Shown here: in pieces, positions 18,265-27,024 of the stretch
Layout of the letters: the number at the start of each line of letters is the position of its first letter
Position numbering within the stretch: position 1 is the stretch's first letter
NCBI GenBank assembly: GCA_947494695.1
Contig: CANLWB010000003.1
Span: 186,001 to 250,000, forward strand
DNA length: 64,000 bases
Direction: 5' to 3'
Source: an uncultured Flavobacteriaceae bacterium
GTDB taxonomy: Bacteria; Bacteroidota; Bacteroidia; Flavobacteriales; Flavobacteriaceae
Position numbers and translations under genes: made by a program
The notes under the pieces: generated by a model
The model's input: only the letters and a program-made list of their open reading frames with translations
Told to the model about the DNA's origin: nothing
Database searches by the model: none

Positions 18265-19344
18265 ATGACTAGACTTATGAATGCTATAATCAACAATTTA
18301 GAGATTATAAGGACAAAATCTTCCAAAATAAAAGATGTAGATTTTGATAATTTGAAATTTGGTCAGATATTTTCTGATCATATGCTTTTATGCCATTATA
18401 AAGATGGACAATGGGATGCTCCAAAGGTCGTCCCTTATCAGTCTATTAATTTAGATCCATCTGCCAAGATTTTTCACTACGGTCAAGCCGTATTTGAAGG
18501 CATGAAAGCTTATAAGGATGCAAATGAAGATGTCTGGTTATTTCGTCCGATGGACAACTACAAGCGTTTAAATATTTCCGCAAATCGTTTGGCGATGCCG
18601 GAATTACCGGAAGATTACTTTATGGAAGGCCTTAAAGCCCTCTTAAAAGTGGATAACGAATGGATTCCGAAGCAAGATGGAAGTTCTTTATACATTAGAC
18701 CTTTTATTTTTGCTTCAGGAGGTGGTTTTCATGCCTCTCCAGCAGATGAATATACATTCATTATTGCCACAGCACCCTCGGGAGCTTATTTTTCTGGAAA
18801 AGTAAAGGTATTGATTGAAGAAAAATATTCACGTTCTGCTAATGGCGGCGTTGGTTACGCTAAAGCTGGAGGGAACTATGCCGGACAATTCTATCCAACG
18901 CAACTCGCCGTAGAAAAAGGATACCAGCAAGTTATCTGGACCGATGATAATACGCATGAGTATATTGAAGAGGCCGGTGCGATGAATATTTTTGTTCGTA
19001 TAAAAGACACACTTATCACCGGGCCTACCAGTGACAGAATTCTAGATGGTATTACGCGAAAGAGTATCATAGAATTGGCCGAGTCTGAAGGAATCGCTGT
19101 AGAGGTTAGAAAATTATCGGTTCATGAGGTGGTAGAAGCCGCACAAAATGGAGACCTTAAGGAAATGTTCGGTGCAGGAACCGCAGCTGTAATTTCTCCT
19201 ATTGCAGGTTTTGGTTATAAAGGTACTGACTATGATTTACCTGAATTGGAAAACTCATATGCAAGTTCATTAAAGCAACGTATTACAGATATTCAAACCA
19301 ATAAAGCTGAAGATCCTTTTGGATGGAGGTTTAAGGTTGAATAA
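18265..19344 (+). CDS. ilvE: Branched-chain amino acid aminotransferase
   Basis: 359 aa, PLP-dependent class IV aminotransferase that makes leucine, isoleucine and valine from their keto acids in the cytoplasm. The family blocks FHYGQAVFEGMKAYK, RPFIFASGGGFHASPADEYTF, GVGYAKAGGNYAGQFYPTQ (holding the PLP lysine) and EEAGAMNIFV, followed by ITGPTSDRILDGITRKS, are all present. The start could also be the ATG at 18277; a TAAATTTG box just upstream makes that slightly more likely. It is a single-gene transcript with a strong terminator downstream. Confidence 0.95.
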   Translation: MTRLMNAIINNLEIIRTKSSKIKDVDFDNLKFGQIFSDHMLLCHYKDGQWDAPKVVPYQSINLDPSAKIFHYGQAVFEGMKAYKDANEDVWLFRPMDNYKRLNISANRLAMPELPEDYFMEGLKALLKVDNEWIPKQDGSSLYIRPFIFASGGGFHASPADEYTFIIATAPSGAYFSGKVKVLIEEKYSRSANGGVGYAKAGGNYAGQFYPTQLAVEKGYQQVIWTDDNTHEYIEEAGAMNIFVRIKDTLITGPTSDRILDGITRKSIIELAESEGIAVEVRKLSVHEVVEAAQNGDLKEMFGAGTAAVISPIAGFGYKGTDYDLPELENSYASSLKQRITDIQTNKAEDPFGWRFKVE

Positions 19345-19369
19345 ACGAGACAACCGTTATAAATAAAAA

Positions 19370-19398
19370 AGAGAAGCTAAACCGCTTCTCTTTTTTTA
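19370..19398. terminator. Bidirectional terminator between ilvE and mazG-like gene
   Basis: AGAGAAGC (19370-19377), 6-nt loop, GCTTCTCT (19384-19391), then seven T on the plus strand and a T-rich run on the minus strand. Confidence 0.85.
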
Positions 19399-19400
19399 TT

Positions 19401-19790
19401 TTATTTGTCCATTATAATGGATTCAATATTGGGTTTAAAATAATTAGGCCCCTTTAATACTTTACCATCTTCTCTATAGATAGGCTCTCCATCCTCACCT
19501 AACTTACTCATATTACTACGTTGTATTTCTTCAAAGACTTCTTCTATTTTATGCTGCATACCATGTTCTATAATGGTACCACACAAAATATACAACATAT
19601 CCCCAAGGGCATCTGCAACTTCTACCAAGTCATTATTATTAGCTGCTTCCAGATATTCTTCGTTCTCTTCTTTCATTAAATTGAAACGAAGTGTATTTTT
19701 TTCAATACCCAAATCTGCTTTTGGTGTTTCTAGATGTCCTATTTTAAATGCCGTGTGAAAAGCTTTTACCGCCTCTATTTTATTTTTCAT
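19401..19790 (-). CDS. MazG-like nucleoside triphosphate pyrophosphohydrolase
   Basis: 129 aa, cytoplasmic. The all-alpha NTP-PPase pattern is clear: MKEENEEYLEA (EExxE) followed by EVADALGDMLYI (ExxD), the magnesium ligands of MazG and phosphoribosyl-ATP pyrophosphohydrolase relatives. The protein hydrolyses non-canonical or excess NTPs to NMP and PPi; exact substrate unknown. The C-terminal GEDGEPIYREDGKVLKGPNY stretch is shared by flavobacterial and phage members. Single gene, convergent with ilvE. Confidence 0.85.
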   Translation of the reverse strand: MKNKIEAVKAFHTAFKIGHLETPKADLGIEKNTLRFNLMKEENEEYLEAANNNDLVEVADALGDMLYILCGTIIEHGMQHKIEEVFEEIQRSNMSKLGEDGEPIYREDGKVLKGPNYFKPNIESIIMDK

Positions 19791-19841
19791 TGTATACCCC
19801 TATTTTTTTATCCCTACCAAGGTAAGAATTTCGGTTTTCAT

Positions 19842-19849
19842 TAAATTTG
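19842..19849 (+). promoter_or_regulatory. -7 box TAAATTTG
   Basis: Exact TAnnTTTG match 15 nt before the ATG at 19865. It overlaps the alternative upstream ATG at 19847, which favours the later start. Confidence 0.45.
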
Positions 19850-19864
19850 CATAAAAATAATTAT

Positions 19865-20050
19865 ATGTTCAGTAAGGGTCAAATCATTTTCGGAGTTTTA
19901 TTTTTTATTGTCTTCGCTATTATCATTGGATACACCTACCGGAAAGACTTAAAACTTCATAAACGCTTTTACAATGGTAGTATCTGGATATTGTTTGCCT
20001 TTATTGCTTTTATTTTATCTATAGTGGCTATTAAATTCTTTTTGAAATAG
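19865..20050 (+). CDS. Small two-helix membrane protein
   Basis: 61 aa from the ATG at 19865, chosen because a TAAATTTG promoter box overlaps the earlier ATG at 19847. Two hydrophobic segments (about residues 6-23 and 41-59) flank a basic loop YRKDLKLHKRFYNGS, so both ends probably face the periplasm with the basic loop inside. I do not know a function. The codon pattern and promoter suggest a real gene. Confidence 0.65.
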   Translation: MFSKGQIIFGVLFFIVFAIIIGYTYRKDLKLHKRFYNGSIWILFAFIAFILSIVAIKFFLK

Positions 20051-20273
20051 TACTTGACCGTTTTTTTCTTTTCATTGATTATTTAATTTTTTACAGCAGC
20101 TCTACAAGGTATTTTCCTCAAAATACACGTGCAAACTCTTATAATACGAGCGATTTTTCGTCTATAAAAGATATTTTCATATCTTAATCCACTGATATAC
20201 CTGTAATTGGGTATAGTATTAACATTCTTTTTTTTTGAGATTTGCATTATTAACCAAAAAACCCTCAACAATT

Positions 20274-20927
20274 ATGAAAACAAAATTTATAACTCTTTGC
20301 ATTGCAATCCTAATTGTCCTTTCTTGCAAGCAAAACTCAGAAAAAAAATCGTTAGAAAATGTCACATGTGAAGACGAATTAAAACTATTAAAAGATAAGC
20401 TCCATGACCTAATGGAAACTCATGATGCCGTTTTTCCAACTCCCTGCTGTCTTAATAATCAAGATGTAATTCCTGTTGATGATTATCAAGGGAGGTACGT
20501 CATTAAAGACAGGTATGAAACTTCTGGTGAGATTAATTCTGATACAGATGAAATTGATATTATTATTCCAATCACTGATAATCAACTAAGAATAGTTAAT
20601 GCAGTAAATATTTCTGGAAATGAAATTAACGCTTTATTAATAATCTTAAAAGGAAATGGAGGGATAAAAACCCCTACCGGGGCCGCCACTCATCTAATTA
20701 AAAACAAGTTTAAAATAAGTAAATTAGGTTTAAAACCTAACTTATCAAAGTTGATGGTAATCGTGATGCATGATGCAAACTTCAATGGTGCTCATGTTGT
20801 AAGCTACCAGAGAATAATTAATAACCCCTGTACCACCTATGAGGACATAAAAGCTTATATAAATAGTCAAGAGTGGAAAATAGACAAATCTAGACCTGGT
20901 GAAGACGGAGGGGATATTATTCCATGA
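20274..20927 (+). CDS. Lipoprotein of unknown function, first gene of a signalling operon
   Basis: 217 aa from the ATG at 20274, which begins a lipoprotein signal with lipobox VLSC near residue 17. The mature part has CCLN, a central NGGIKTPTGAATHLIKNKF stretch and a late HDANFNGAHVVSYQRI. No family is recognised. Its stop overlaps the histidine kinase start (ATGA), so translation is likely coupled. A membrane-anchored protein translated with the kinase could be a ligand-sensing or accessory subunit; that is inference. Confidence 0.75.
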   Translation: MKTKFITLCIAILIVLSCKQNSEKKSLENVTCEDELKLLKDKLHDLMETHDAVFPTPCCLNNQDVIPVDDYQGRYVIKDRYETSGEINSDTDEIDIIIPITDNQLRIVNAVNISGNEINALLIILKGNGGIKTPTGAATHLIKNKFKISKLGLKPNLSKLMVIVMHDANFNGAHVVSYQRIINNPCTTYEDIKAYINSQEWKIDKSRPGEDGGDIIP

Positions 20928-22690
20928 TAAAAAGAATATTCATAATATACCTTATCCTCTTGTGCAATATTATAATTGCACAAGAGGAAACTTCTTTCTT
21001 CAAGAAAGTAGATTCCTTGTATCTAGAAAAAAAATATTTGGAGATAATAAAATCTCAAAAAAAAATTACTACCACAAACATATCTCTTTTGGCCAAATAT
21101 AATTTCACCTTGGCCAAAGCTTTTGAAAACTTAAATAAAGAGGATTCCGCTTTTATACACTATAATGAATCCCTAAAACTTTATAAAGACATAAATTATA
21201 AAGAAAATATTGCCGAGATAAATAACGAAATATATTTACTTCTTGATAGTAAAAAAAAACTGAATGCCAATAAAGATTTCTATTTAAGAGAACTTTACAA
21301 GTATGCCAATGAAACCAAATCAAATAAATGGCTTACCAGATACTTCATAAATCTTAGTGTTGCTTCTTTAAAAAATAAAGCTCCCGATTCAGTAAAACAC
21401 TATATAAATAAGGCTAAAAGAACTTCTGAGTCTCTTAAAACCTCTGAATCTAAAATCGATATATATAATCTATTGGGAACACTTCATAGTAGAGACTATA
21501 AGAGCTATAAAAACTATGACTCTGCTCTTCATTACTATAACAAAGCCTTGGTTTTATACTTTTCCGATACTCTGAGAAATAAAAATTTAAATACTAAATT
21601 CAAACTGTTAAATAATATAGGCAACACCTATAGAAGAAAAAAAGACTACATTAAAGCATTAAATTATTATGATCAAGCTGAAAAAATAGATTTACTAAAA
21701 CTGAACCTAAAAAGTAAAGAAATCCTTTATAGAAATATAGATTCGACTTACTACTATTTACAAAATTGGAAGAAAGCATATGAATATTCATCTAAGTACA
21801 ACAGTGTACAAAAAATTATTGATGAAAAAAAACAAAACATTACTATTTCCAAATACGACAACGAAAAACTCCGTGCCGACAACCTAGAAATAGAATCCAA
21901 ACGAAAACAAAGCCAAAACTTTTTAATTGGGGCTTTAGCCTTTATTCTTTTTGGAGGGATAACGGCTCTTCTCCTCTACAAAAACACCAGAAGAAAACAA
22001 AAACTAGCCGAACAGGAAAAAATCCTGGAAACCCAAAAATTAGCAACCGTTCTAAAAGAACAGGAACTCATGAGTATCGATGCCATGATTGAAGGTCAGG
22101 AAAAGGAACGTCAGCGTATTGCAAACGACTTACATGATGATTTGGGTGGACTTATGGCTACCGTAAAACTGCATTTCAATGCGCTTAAGGATAAACAAAC
22201 CCCTGAACTATTTGATAAAACAACGCACTTGCTAGATGAAGCCTATCAAAAAATACGATCGATTGCTCATGCCAAAAACTCTGGAGTTATTGCCAAACAG
22301 GGATTATTAAAGGCCATTAATAATATGGCGGATAAAATATCCAGTTCCAACAAAATATCCATACATGTCATGGATTACGGATTGGAAAACCGCCTTGAAA
22401 ACAGTTTGGAATTAACTATATTCAGAATTATTCAGGAATTAGTAACCAATATTTTAAAACATGCCGATGCCACAGAGGCCACCATTCATTTAACCAATCA
22501 TAAAGAATCCCTAAACATTATGGTTGAGGATAATGGTACAGGTTTTAATCCGAGTCAAATCACTACTAAAAATAAAGGTATGGGCATAAGTAGCATCGAC
22601 AAACGTGTGGCGTATTTAGAAGGCACCATGGCCATAGAATCTGATGAAGTCAATAAAGGAACCACCATAATAATAGATATACCCATATGA
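20924..22690 (+). CDS. TPR-containing sensor histidine kinase (HisKA_3 type)
   Basis: 588 aa. A signal peptide (MIKRIFIIYLILLCNIIIAQ) is followed by about 270 residues of helical TPR-like repeats (for example LLGTLHSRDYKSYKNYDSAL and YRRKKDYIKALNYYDQAEK), one membrane helix near residues 330-350 and a cytoplasmic coiled coil. The kinase core has QEKERQRIANDLHDDLGGLM, where the His is phosphorylated, and an ATPase domain with N-box TNILKHADA and G-box DNGTGFNP then GMGISSIDKR. This is the NarX-like class. It overlaps the regulator gene by 4 bp and surely forms a pair with it. Confidence 0.92.
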   Translation: MIKRIFIIYLILLCNIIIAQEETSFFKKVDSLYLEKKYLEIIKSQKKITTTNISLLAKYNFTLAKAFENLNKEDSAFIHYNESLKLYKDINYKENIAEINNEIYLLLDSKKKLNANKDFYLRELYKYANETKSNKWLTRYFINLSVASLKNKAPDSVKHYINKAKRTSESLKTSESKIDIYNLLGTLHSRDYKSYKNYDSALHYYNKALVLYFSDTLRNKNLNTKFKLLNNIGNTYRRKKDYIKALNYYDQAEKIDLLKLNLKSKEILYRNIDSTYYYLQNWKKAYEYSSKYNSVQKIIDEKKQNITISKYDNEKLRADNLEIESKRKQSQNFLIGALAFILFGGITALLLYKNTRRKQKLAEQEKILETQKLATVLKEQELMSIDAMIEGQEKERQRIANDLHDDLGGLMATVKLHFNALKDKQTPELFDKTTHLLDEAYQKIRSIAHAKNSGVIAKQGLLKAINNMADKISSSNKISIHVMDYGLENRLENSLELTIFRIIQELVTNILKHADATEATIHLTNHKESLNIMVEDNGTGFNPSQITTKNKGMGISSIDKRVAYLEGTMAIESDEVNKGTTIIIDIPI

Positions 22691-23313
22691 TACGACTAGC
22701 TATAGCCGAAGACCATCAATCTCTAATCGATGGGATAAAACTACTCTTAAACTACGAAGAAGGTATTAGTATTGTTGGAACTGCTAATAACGGTGAAGAA
22801 CTCATGAAAATTGTTCGTCTAAAACGTCCTAATCTGGTGGTTACCGATATACGGATGCCCAAAATGGATGGGATTACTGCGACTAAATTGATAAAAAAGG
22901 AGTTTCCGGAAATAAAAGTGTTAGCCTTTACCATGTTCGATCAATTAGAGGCCATCGAACAGATGTTGGATGCCGGAGCGTCTGGATATATTCTAAAAAA
23001 TTCATCTTTAAATGAGGTCCATGATGCTATTATTAAAGTATCTAAAGGTGAAACCTATTTCGATCCCAATATTAACGCAAACGCCTTAGAATCAAAATCT
23101 TCATCTAAAACCAAGGGCCCATTAACCAGGCGTCAAATTGAAATTCTGGAACTCATCGGACAAGGGAAAACCTCACGTGAAATTGCCGACTTACTTTTTA
23201 TTGGTGTCCATACCGTAGACACCCATAGAAAAAATATGGTACGTATCTTAGGACTTAAAGGCAAAGGAGAACTTATGCGTTATGCTCTAGAAAAAAAGTA
23301 TAAGTTTACCTAG
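22687..23313 (+). CDS. NarL/LuxR-type response regulator
   Basis: 208 aa. The receiver domain has AEDHQS near residues 7-12, the phospho-acceptor Asp in VVTDIRMPKMDG near residue 54 and the switch Lys in ILKNSS. The C-terminal LuxR helix-turn-helix reads TRRQIEILELIGQGKTSREIADLLFIGVHTVDTHRKNM. It begins inside the last codons of the kinase gene (ATGA overlap), so it is the cognate partner. Its targets may include the envelope protein gene directly downstream. Confidence 0.93.
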   Translation: MIRLAIAEDHQSLIDGIKLLLNYEEGISIVGTANNGEELMKIVRLKRPNLVVTDIRMPKMDGITATKLIKKEFPEIKVLAFTMFDQLEAIEQMLDAGASGYILKNSSLNEVHDAIIKVSKGETYFDPNINANALESKSSSKTKGPLTRRQIEILELIGQGKTSREIADLLFIGVHTVDTHRKNMVRILGLKGKGELMRYALEKKYKFT

Positions 23314-23339
23314 TATTGGGTATGTTTTCATATGGGCCT

Positions 23340-23367
23340 GATTTATAGTTTTAACAAACTATAAATC
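23340..23367 (+). promoter_or_regulatory. Perfect 12-bp hairpin between regulator and envelope gene
   Basis: GATTTATAGTTT (23340-23351), loop TAAC, AAACTATAAATC (23356-23367). It ends 8 nt before the ATG at 23376 and lacks a T run, so it is not a standard terminator. It could regulate translation, protect an mRNA end or be an operator. Confidence 0.45.
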
Positions 23368-23375
23368 AAAATTTT

Positions 23376-24701
23376 ATGAAAAAACTTCAACCCTTTTTAT
23401 TCTGTATACTATCTATATGTAGTATATATTTTATGGAAGCCCAAACAACAAATTTAGACACCGAAAAGAACACCCAAAAAATAACTTTAGGCTTCGAAAA
23501 AGCATCTGAAATCGTCCTGTTTAAAGAAAGTGATACCCTTACCATTCCCTTTTCAATAACAATTGATGGATCTTATATTCCCAGTGAATCTGATAATATT
23601 AAAGTCAAAATTAGTTCAAGTAGTAACGCATTGAATGCCTTTCTATCAAATAATGAATTTAACATTCATGCTTCTAAGACAAAAGGAGAACTTAAATTTA
23701 CAAATGAGTCTAACAAACACATTAACAATTTTAAGGACATTGTAGAATCGATACAGCATAAAGAAGCTATATTTTCGCTTTCCTTTACCTTATTGAAAAA
23801 GAAATTTAATGTTCCCCGTACAGAAGTCTCTATTGAGACTAAAATCTCCAGGAAGTATATTGAATTAAGGCCAGAAAAAGACGAGTCAAACCGAAAATAT
23901 AATTTCTTCCTGGGGGCCAATTTCGATCTGGAAAATAAGATTAAAGCCAACAGTTTTTATTCTGAAATCGACGCTTATTTGCCTGGTTTATTTTTTAAAA
24001 ACAAAAAAGGGGATCTTTGGGGAGGGCTTAGAGCTGGAATATATAAAAATCGATCTTTAAGTACCAATAAAGATCGCTCGATTGAAACCTCTCGTATCGA
24101 AATCCTGGAAAATCTCCCAGAAAACGACTCTGCAATTGTTGAAAATAAACGTATCATTAGAACCCCAAAAGTGTCTTATGATAACCTGGGGTTTTATACC
24201 GAACTGTTATTAAGAGTTCATAACTCGAAAAATTTTAAAATGTATTTAGCCCCAAGGGCTGAGGTTATACAACGGGTTGAAACCACAAGTTACGATTTTG
24301 AAGATTTAATAACTTTAGGTACCGAAAAAATTCCTAAGGACAGCCTTAATAGCCGGACCATAAGATCAATTTTATCATTAGACAGAGAACGTACTGCAAA
24401 ATATTATAATTCTTATTTTGGACTTGGAACTCCAATGTTTTATAATAATAAAGAGATTGAAATCTTCCTCAACCCTGTTCTGGGTATGGGGTACTCTGAT
24501 CTCGCCCGAAGTAGAACGCCTGGCAGGGAAAAGTCCACAACGTTTTTTGGTGTTTTTCAGTTTCATATCATTGAAAAAAAACATGGCCTCAAGCTAAATG
24601 GTGAAATACGTAAATTCTTTGGTGTAGGTCAAGATCCTTTTATTGTAATTAACTTATCAAAACGTATAGATTTGAAATCACTAATTGATTCAAATAAATA
24701 A
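23376..24701 (+). CDS. Exported envelope protein of unknown function
   Basis: 441 aa. A signal peptide (MKKLQPFLFCILSICSIYFMEAQ) starts it. Residues about 45-160 resemble an extracellular beta-sandwich with Ser/Asn-rich strands. From about 175 to the end, alternating strands with aromatic turns (FFLGANFDLENK, GLRAGIYKNR, YLAPRAEVIQRVE, YNSYFGLGTPMFYNN, NGEIRKFFGVG) resemble an outer-membrane beta-barrel. No family is recognised. It follows the regulator by 62 bp, with a strong hairpin in between, and is probably either an output or the sensed component of this two-component system. Confidence 0.75.
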   Translation: MKKLQPFLFCILSICSIYFMEAQTTNLDTEKNTQKITLGFEKASEIVLFKESDTLTIPFSITIDGSYIPSESDNIKVKISSSSNALNAFLSNNEFNIHASKTKGELKFTNESNKHINNFKDIVESIQHKEAIFSLSFTLLKKKFNVPRTEVSIETKISRKYIELRPEKDESNRKYNFFLGANFDLENKIKANSFYSEIDAYLPGLFFKNKKGDLWGGLRAGIYKNRSLSTNKDRSIETSRIEILENLPENDSAIVENKRIIRTPKVSYDNLGFYTELLLRVHNSKNFKMYLAPRAEVIQRVETTSYDFEDLITLGTEKIPKDSLNSRTIRSILSLDRERTAKYYNSYFGLGTPMFYNNKEIEIFLNPVLGMGYSDLARSRTPGREKSTTFFGVFQFHIIEKKHGLKLNGEIRKFFGVGQDPFIVINLSKRIDLKSLIDSNK

Positions 24702-25022
24702 CCTAATGAAATTATGAACTTAATCTATTAACATAAACCTCTCAAAGTTATATATTACAAAGACTTAACGATAAAACGGACTAAACGATCCATGCAAAAA
24801 AGCATTCCACTTGCCTAACCAGAAGGAAATAAACTACAAAATATTCTTTTTTTAACATTTTACCACCCAATATGGCATATTTATTGTAATTCCTATATAT
24901 GATAGTAGGAAAAATAATGTTTAAACTGTTATATAAATAGTTGCAATATTTCACGCAACCTTTTTGAAACTTTTGCATCTAGTATGTATAAATACAATCA
25001 ACGAACAAAACAAACTAAACAG
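24702..25022. other. AT-rich intergenic region
   Basis: About 320 bp with no gene I can support. It is A/T-rich with a small GTTGC/GCAAC hairpin at about 24940-24960. It presumably carries the promoter of the 28-aa peptide at 25023, but no exact -7 box is seen. Confidence 0.4.
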
Positions 25023-25109
25023 ATGAAAATACTAATAATAATTAGCGTACTAATTATCGTTAATTTAATTCTTTTGACTTTTAGTGTTAACAAAAAAACA
25101 GAACCTTGA
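25023..25109 (+). CDS. 28-aa single-helix membrane peptide
   Basis: The ATG at 25023 opens a 28-residue product, MKILIIISVLIIVNLILLTF then SVNKKTEP, which is one hydrophobic helix with a short polar tail. Its TGA lies in the loop of a strong terminator whose 5' arm encodes the last residues. A start, one membrane helix and an overlapping terminator form a complete minimal transcription unit, which argues for a genuine micropeptide. It is too short to classify, and a chance reading frame in AT-rich DNA cannot be excluded. Confidence 0.45.
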   Translation: MKILIIISVLIIVNLILLTFSVNKKTEP

Positions 25110-25128
25110 AAAAGGTTCTGTTTTTTTG
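25096..25128. terminator. Strong bidirectional terminator
   Basis: ACAGAACCTT (25098-25107), loop GAAA, AAGGTTCTGT (25112-25121), followed by six further T and preceded by a run of A. Effective on either strand. Confidence 0.85.
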
Positions 25129-25144
25129 TTCATCATTTTAACGC

Positions 25145-25380
25145 TTAAATCAGTTGTAAAAAAAATGATTCCAGTTGCATTACTTTAACTGCCGTAGTTT
25201 CTTCTTCCTTATTTTTCTCTTCAACAAAAACAGGGTTTACAAAGCGATTGTAAGTTGCCGACACTAATTTTTCATTACGCCTTAGCACTTCGGCTTGTAG
25301 TGCTTTATCCTCCTTTTCGCCATAACTTTCCACTTAGACTTCTACGACTTTATAATCGCCTTCAGATTTTAAAAGACTCC
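25145..25380 (-). pseudogene. Possible remnant of an exported or envelope protein gene
   Basis: On the minus strand an open stretch of 62 codons begins at a GTG (25333) directly after an in-frame TAA (25336-25334). Upstream of that stop the same frame continues LKSEGDYKVVEV, and downstream VESYGEKEDKALQAEVLRRN. The charged, helical wording across the stop looks like coding sequence interrupted by one nonsense codon. The family is not recognised. An alternative is a small real protein starting at the GTG, or chance. Confidence 0.3.
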
Positions 25381-25445
25381 TTTTACAAAAAATTAATTTT
25401 TAAAGCAACAAAAACAATAATTTATTAAACGATTCATAAAATGAT

Positions 25446-25453
25446 TATATTTG
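25446..25453 (+). promoter_or_regulatory. -7 box TATATTTG for the SRPBCC gene
   Basis: Exact TAnnTTTG match 26 nt before the ATG at 25480. No TTG at -33. Confidence 0.45.
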
Positions 25454-25479
25454 GTAGTTGATTCTTCAAAACACAAAAA

Positions 25480-26499
25480 ATGAAAGCTATTAAATACATT
25501 TTATTCTTGTTGCTTATTGCAATTATAGGGACTGCTATTTATGTTGCTGTTCAACCTAACTCTTTCGAAGTTACAAGAACCAGAACCATAAAAGCCCCTG
25601 TGACTGTTATTTATAACAATGTTATTGATTATAAAAACTGGGAAGCCTGGTCGTCATGGGCAGAGTCTGATCCGGATATGATAATTACACTATCTGATCA
25701 AACTAAAGGTATTGGTGGTTCGTATTCCTGGGAAGATAAAGATGGCATAGGAACCATGAAAACTCTCGAAGCTGTTCCTAACAAATCCATTAAACAAACT
25801 TTACAATTTGCGGAATTTCCGTCTTCTGATATTGACTGGACCTTTACGCCTAATGAAGATGGCTCTACAGATGCCACCTGGACGATCTCTGGTAAAGACC
25901 TTCCTTTCGATTTTAAAGCATTTGCCGCTTTTTCAGGAGGTATGGAAAAACAAATTGGACCACATTACGAACGTAGTTTGGAAAAACTGGACAGCATTAT
26001 TGCTGTCGATATGAAAACATACAGCATTGAAATTAATGGAATGACAGAACATAGTGGTGGTTACTACTTATATAATACGACGTCATGTAAAATAACAGAG
26101 TTAAAAACTAAAATGGTGGAATCTCTTTCTAAGGTAGGTCATTATGCCATGACCAATAAGGTTCCTATGGCCGGAGCGCCTTATACGTTTTACCATAAAT
26201 GGGATGAAAAGAATAATGCGGTCATGTATTCTGCTTGTGTGCCTACAACAGAAAAGGTGATAAGTACGGATGGTGATATTTTAACAGGGCAACTAGAATC
26301 CTTTAAAGCAATTAAAACAACCCTTAAAGGTGATTACGAAAACTTAAAAGAAACCTGGGACTCGGTTATGAAATACATCCCTGAGCATGGTCATGAGTTT
26401 GCCGAAAACGGCCCTATGCTTGAAGTTTACTTAACAGACCCGCAAAGCACCCCTAATCCGGCAGATTGGGTTACCGAAATATACATTGCCGTTAAATAA
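25480..26499 (+). CDS. Membrane-anchored SRPBCC plus GyrI-like domain protein
   Basis: 339 aa. One N-terminal membrane helix (residues about 5-25). Residues 30-175 form a START/SRPBCC domain (RTIKAPVTVIYNNVIDYKNWEAWSSW, IKQTLQFAEFPSSDIDWTF), a hydrophobic-ligand pocket. Residues about 180-339 resemble the GyrI-like/AraC effector-binding fold (HSGGYYLYN, AGAPYTFYHKWDEKNN, and a conserved LEVYLTDP). Together they suggest binding of a small hydrophobic compound at the membrane; no ligand is known. crcB starts 3 bp downstream, so the two are co-transcribed. Confidence 0.85.
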   Translation: MKAIKYILFLLLIAIIGTAIYVAVQPNSFEVTRTRTIKAPVTVIYNNVIDYKNWEAWSSWAESDPDMIITLSDQTKGIGGSYSWEDKDGIGTMKTLEAVPNKSIKQTLQFAEFPSSDIDWTFTPNEDGSTDATWTISGKDLPFDFKAFAAFSGGMEKQIGPHYERSLEKLDSIIAVDMKTYSIEINGMTEHSGGYYLYNTTSCKITELKTKMVESLSKVGHYAMTNKVPMAGAPYTFYHKWDEKNNAVMYSACVPTTEKVISTDGDILTGQLESFKAIKTTLKGDYENLKETWDSVMKYIPEHGHEFAENGPMLEVYLTDPQSTPNPADWVTEIYIAVK

Positions 26500-26502
26500 T
26501 AT

Positions 26503-26868
26503 ATGAAGCATCTTTTACTGGTCTTTTTAGGTGGTGGTACTGGAAGCGTTTTGCGTTTTCTTATCGGCAAATACTTAAACAGCACTGAAACCGGCATCCC
26601 CTATGGTACATTTGCTGCTAATATTTTAGGAAGTTTACTTATTGGTATCATTCTTGGCTTAGCGGCAAAAAATGATTCACTATCTCAAAACCAAACCCTA
26701 TTATTAGCTACTGGTTTTTGCGGTGGTTTTACTACCTTCTCAACGTTTGCTTATGAAAACCATGTGTTTTTGAAATCGGGGGACTTTATGAGTTTTGCCA
26801 TGTATACCATAGCAAGTTTTGTAATTGGTTTTTTAGCTGTGTTTTTCGGGATGTATTTGGTGAAGTGA
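26503..26868 (+). CDS. crcB: Fluoride efflux channel CrcB/Fluc
   Basis: 121 aa, four membrane helices. Hallmarks are GGGTGSVLRF near the start, GTFAANILGSLLIG, and GFCGGFTTFSTFAYE, which contains the fluoride-track Phe residues and the central sodium site. Antiparallel dimers export fluoride. I see no fluoride riboswitch in front; the gene is expressed behind the SRPBCC gene with a 3-bp spacer. Length is standard for single-gene CrcB. Confidence 0.95.
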   Translation: MKHLLLVFLGGGTGSVLRFLIGKYLNSTETGIPYGTFAANILGSLLIGIILGLAAKNDSLSQNQTLLLATGFCGGFTTFSTFAYENHVFLKSGDFMSFAMYTIASFVIGFLAVFFGMYLVK

Positions 26869-27024
26869 ACACTTTTCTATTTAAGTAAGTGATTGAGATT
26901 TACCGGAAGGGTAAGGTTTCTCCTCTTTAGCTACACTGAGAGATTCAACCAAAACATGGTTTGGTTTAAGCGGCGTTAAAGTCATGCAAAAACATCTTTA
27001 TCTTTATACTTAAAAATACTATTA

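Noticed and set aside
25480-26868. Fluoride riboswitch before crcB
   Set aside because: crcB is 3 bp behind the SRPBCC gene, and the leader at 25454-25479 is too short and lacks the motif.
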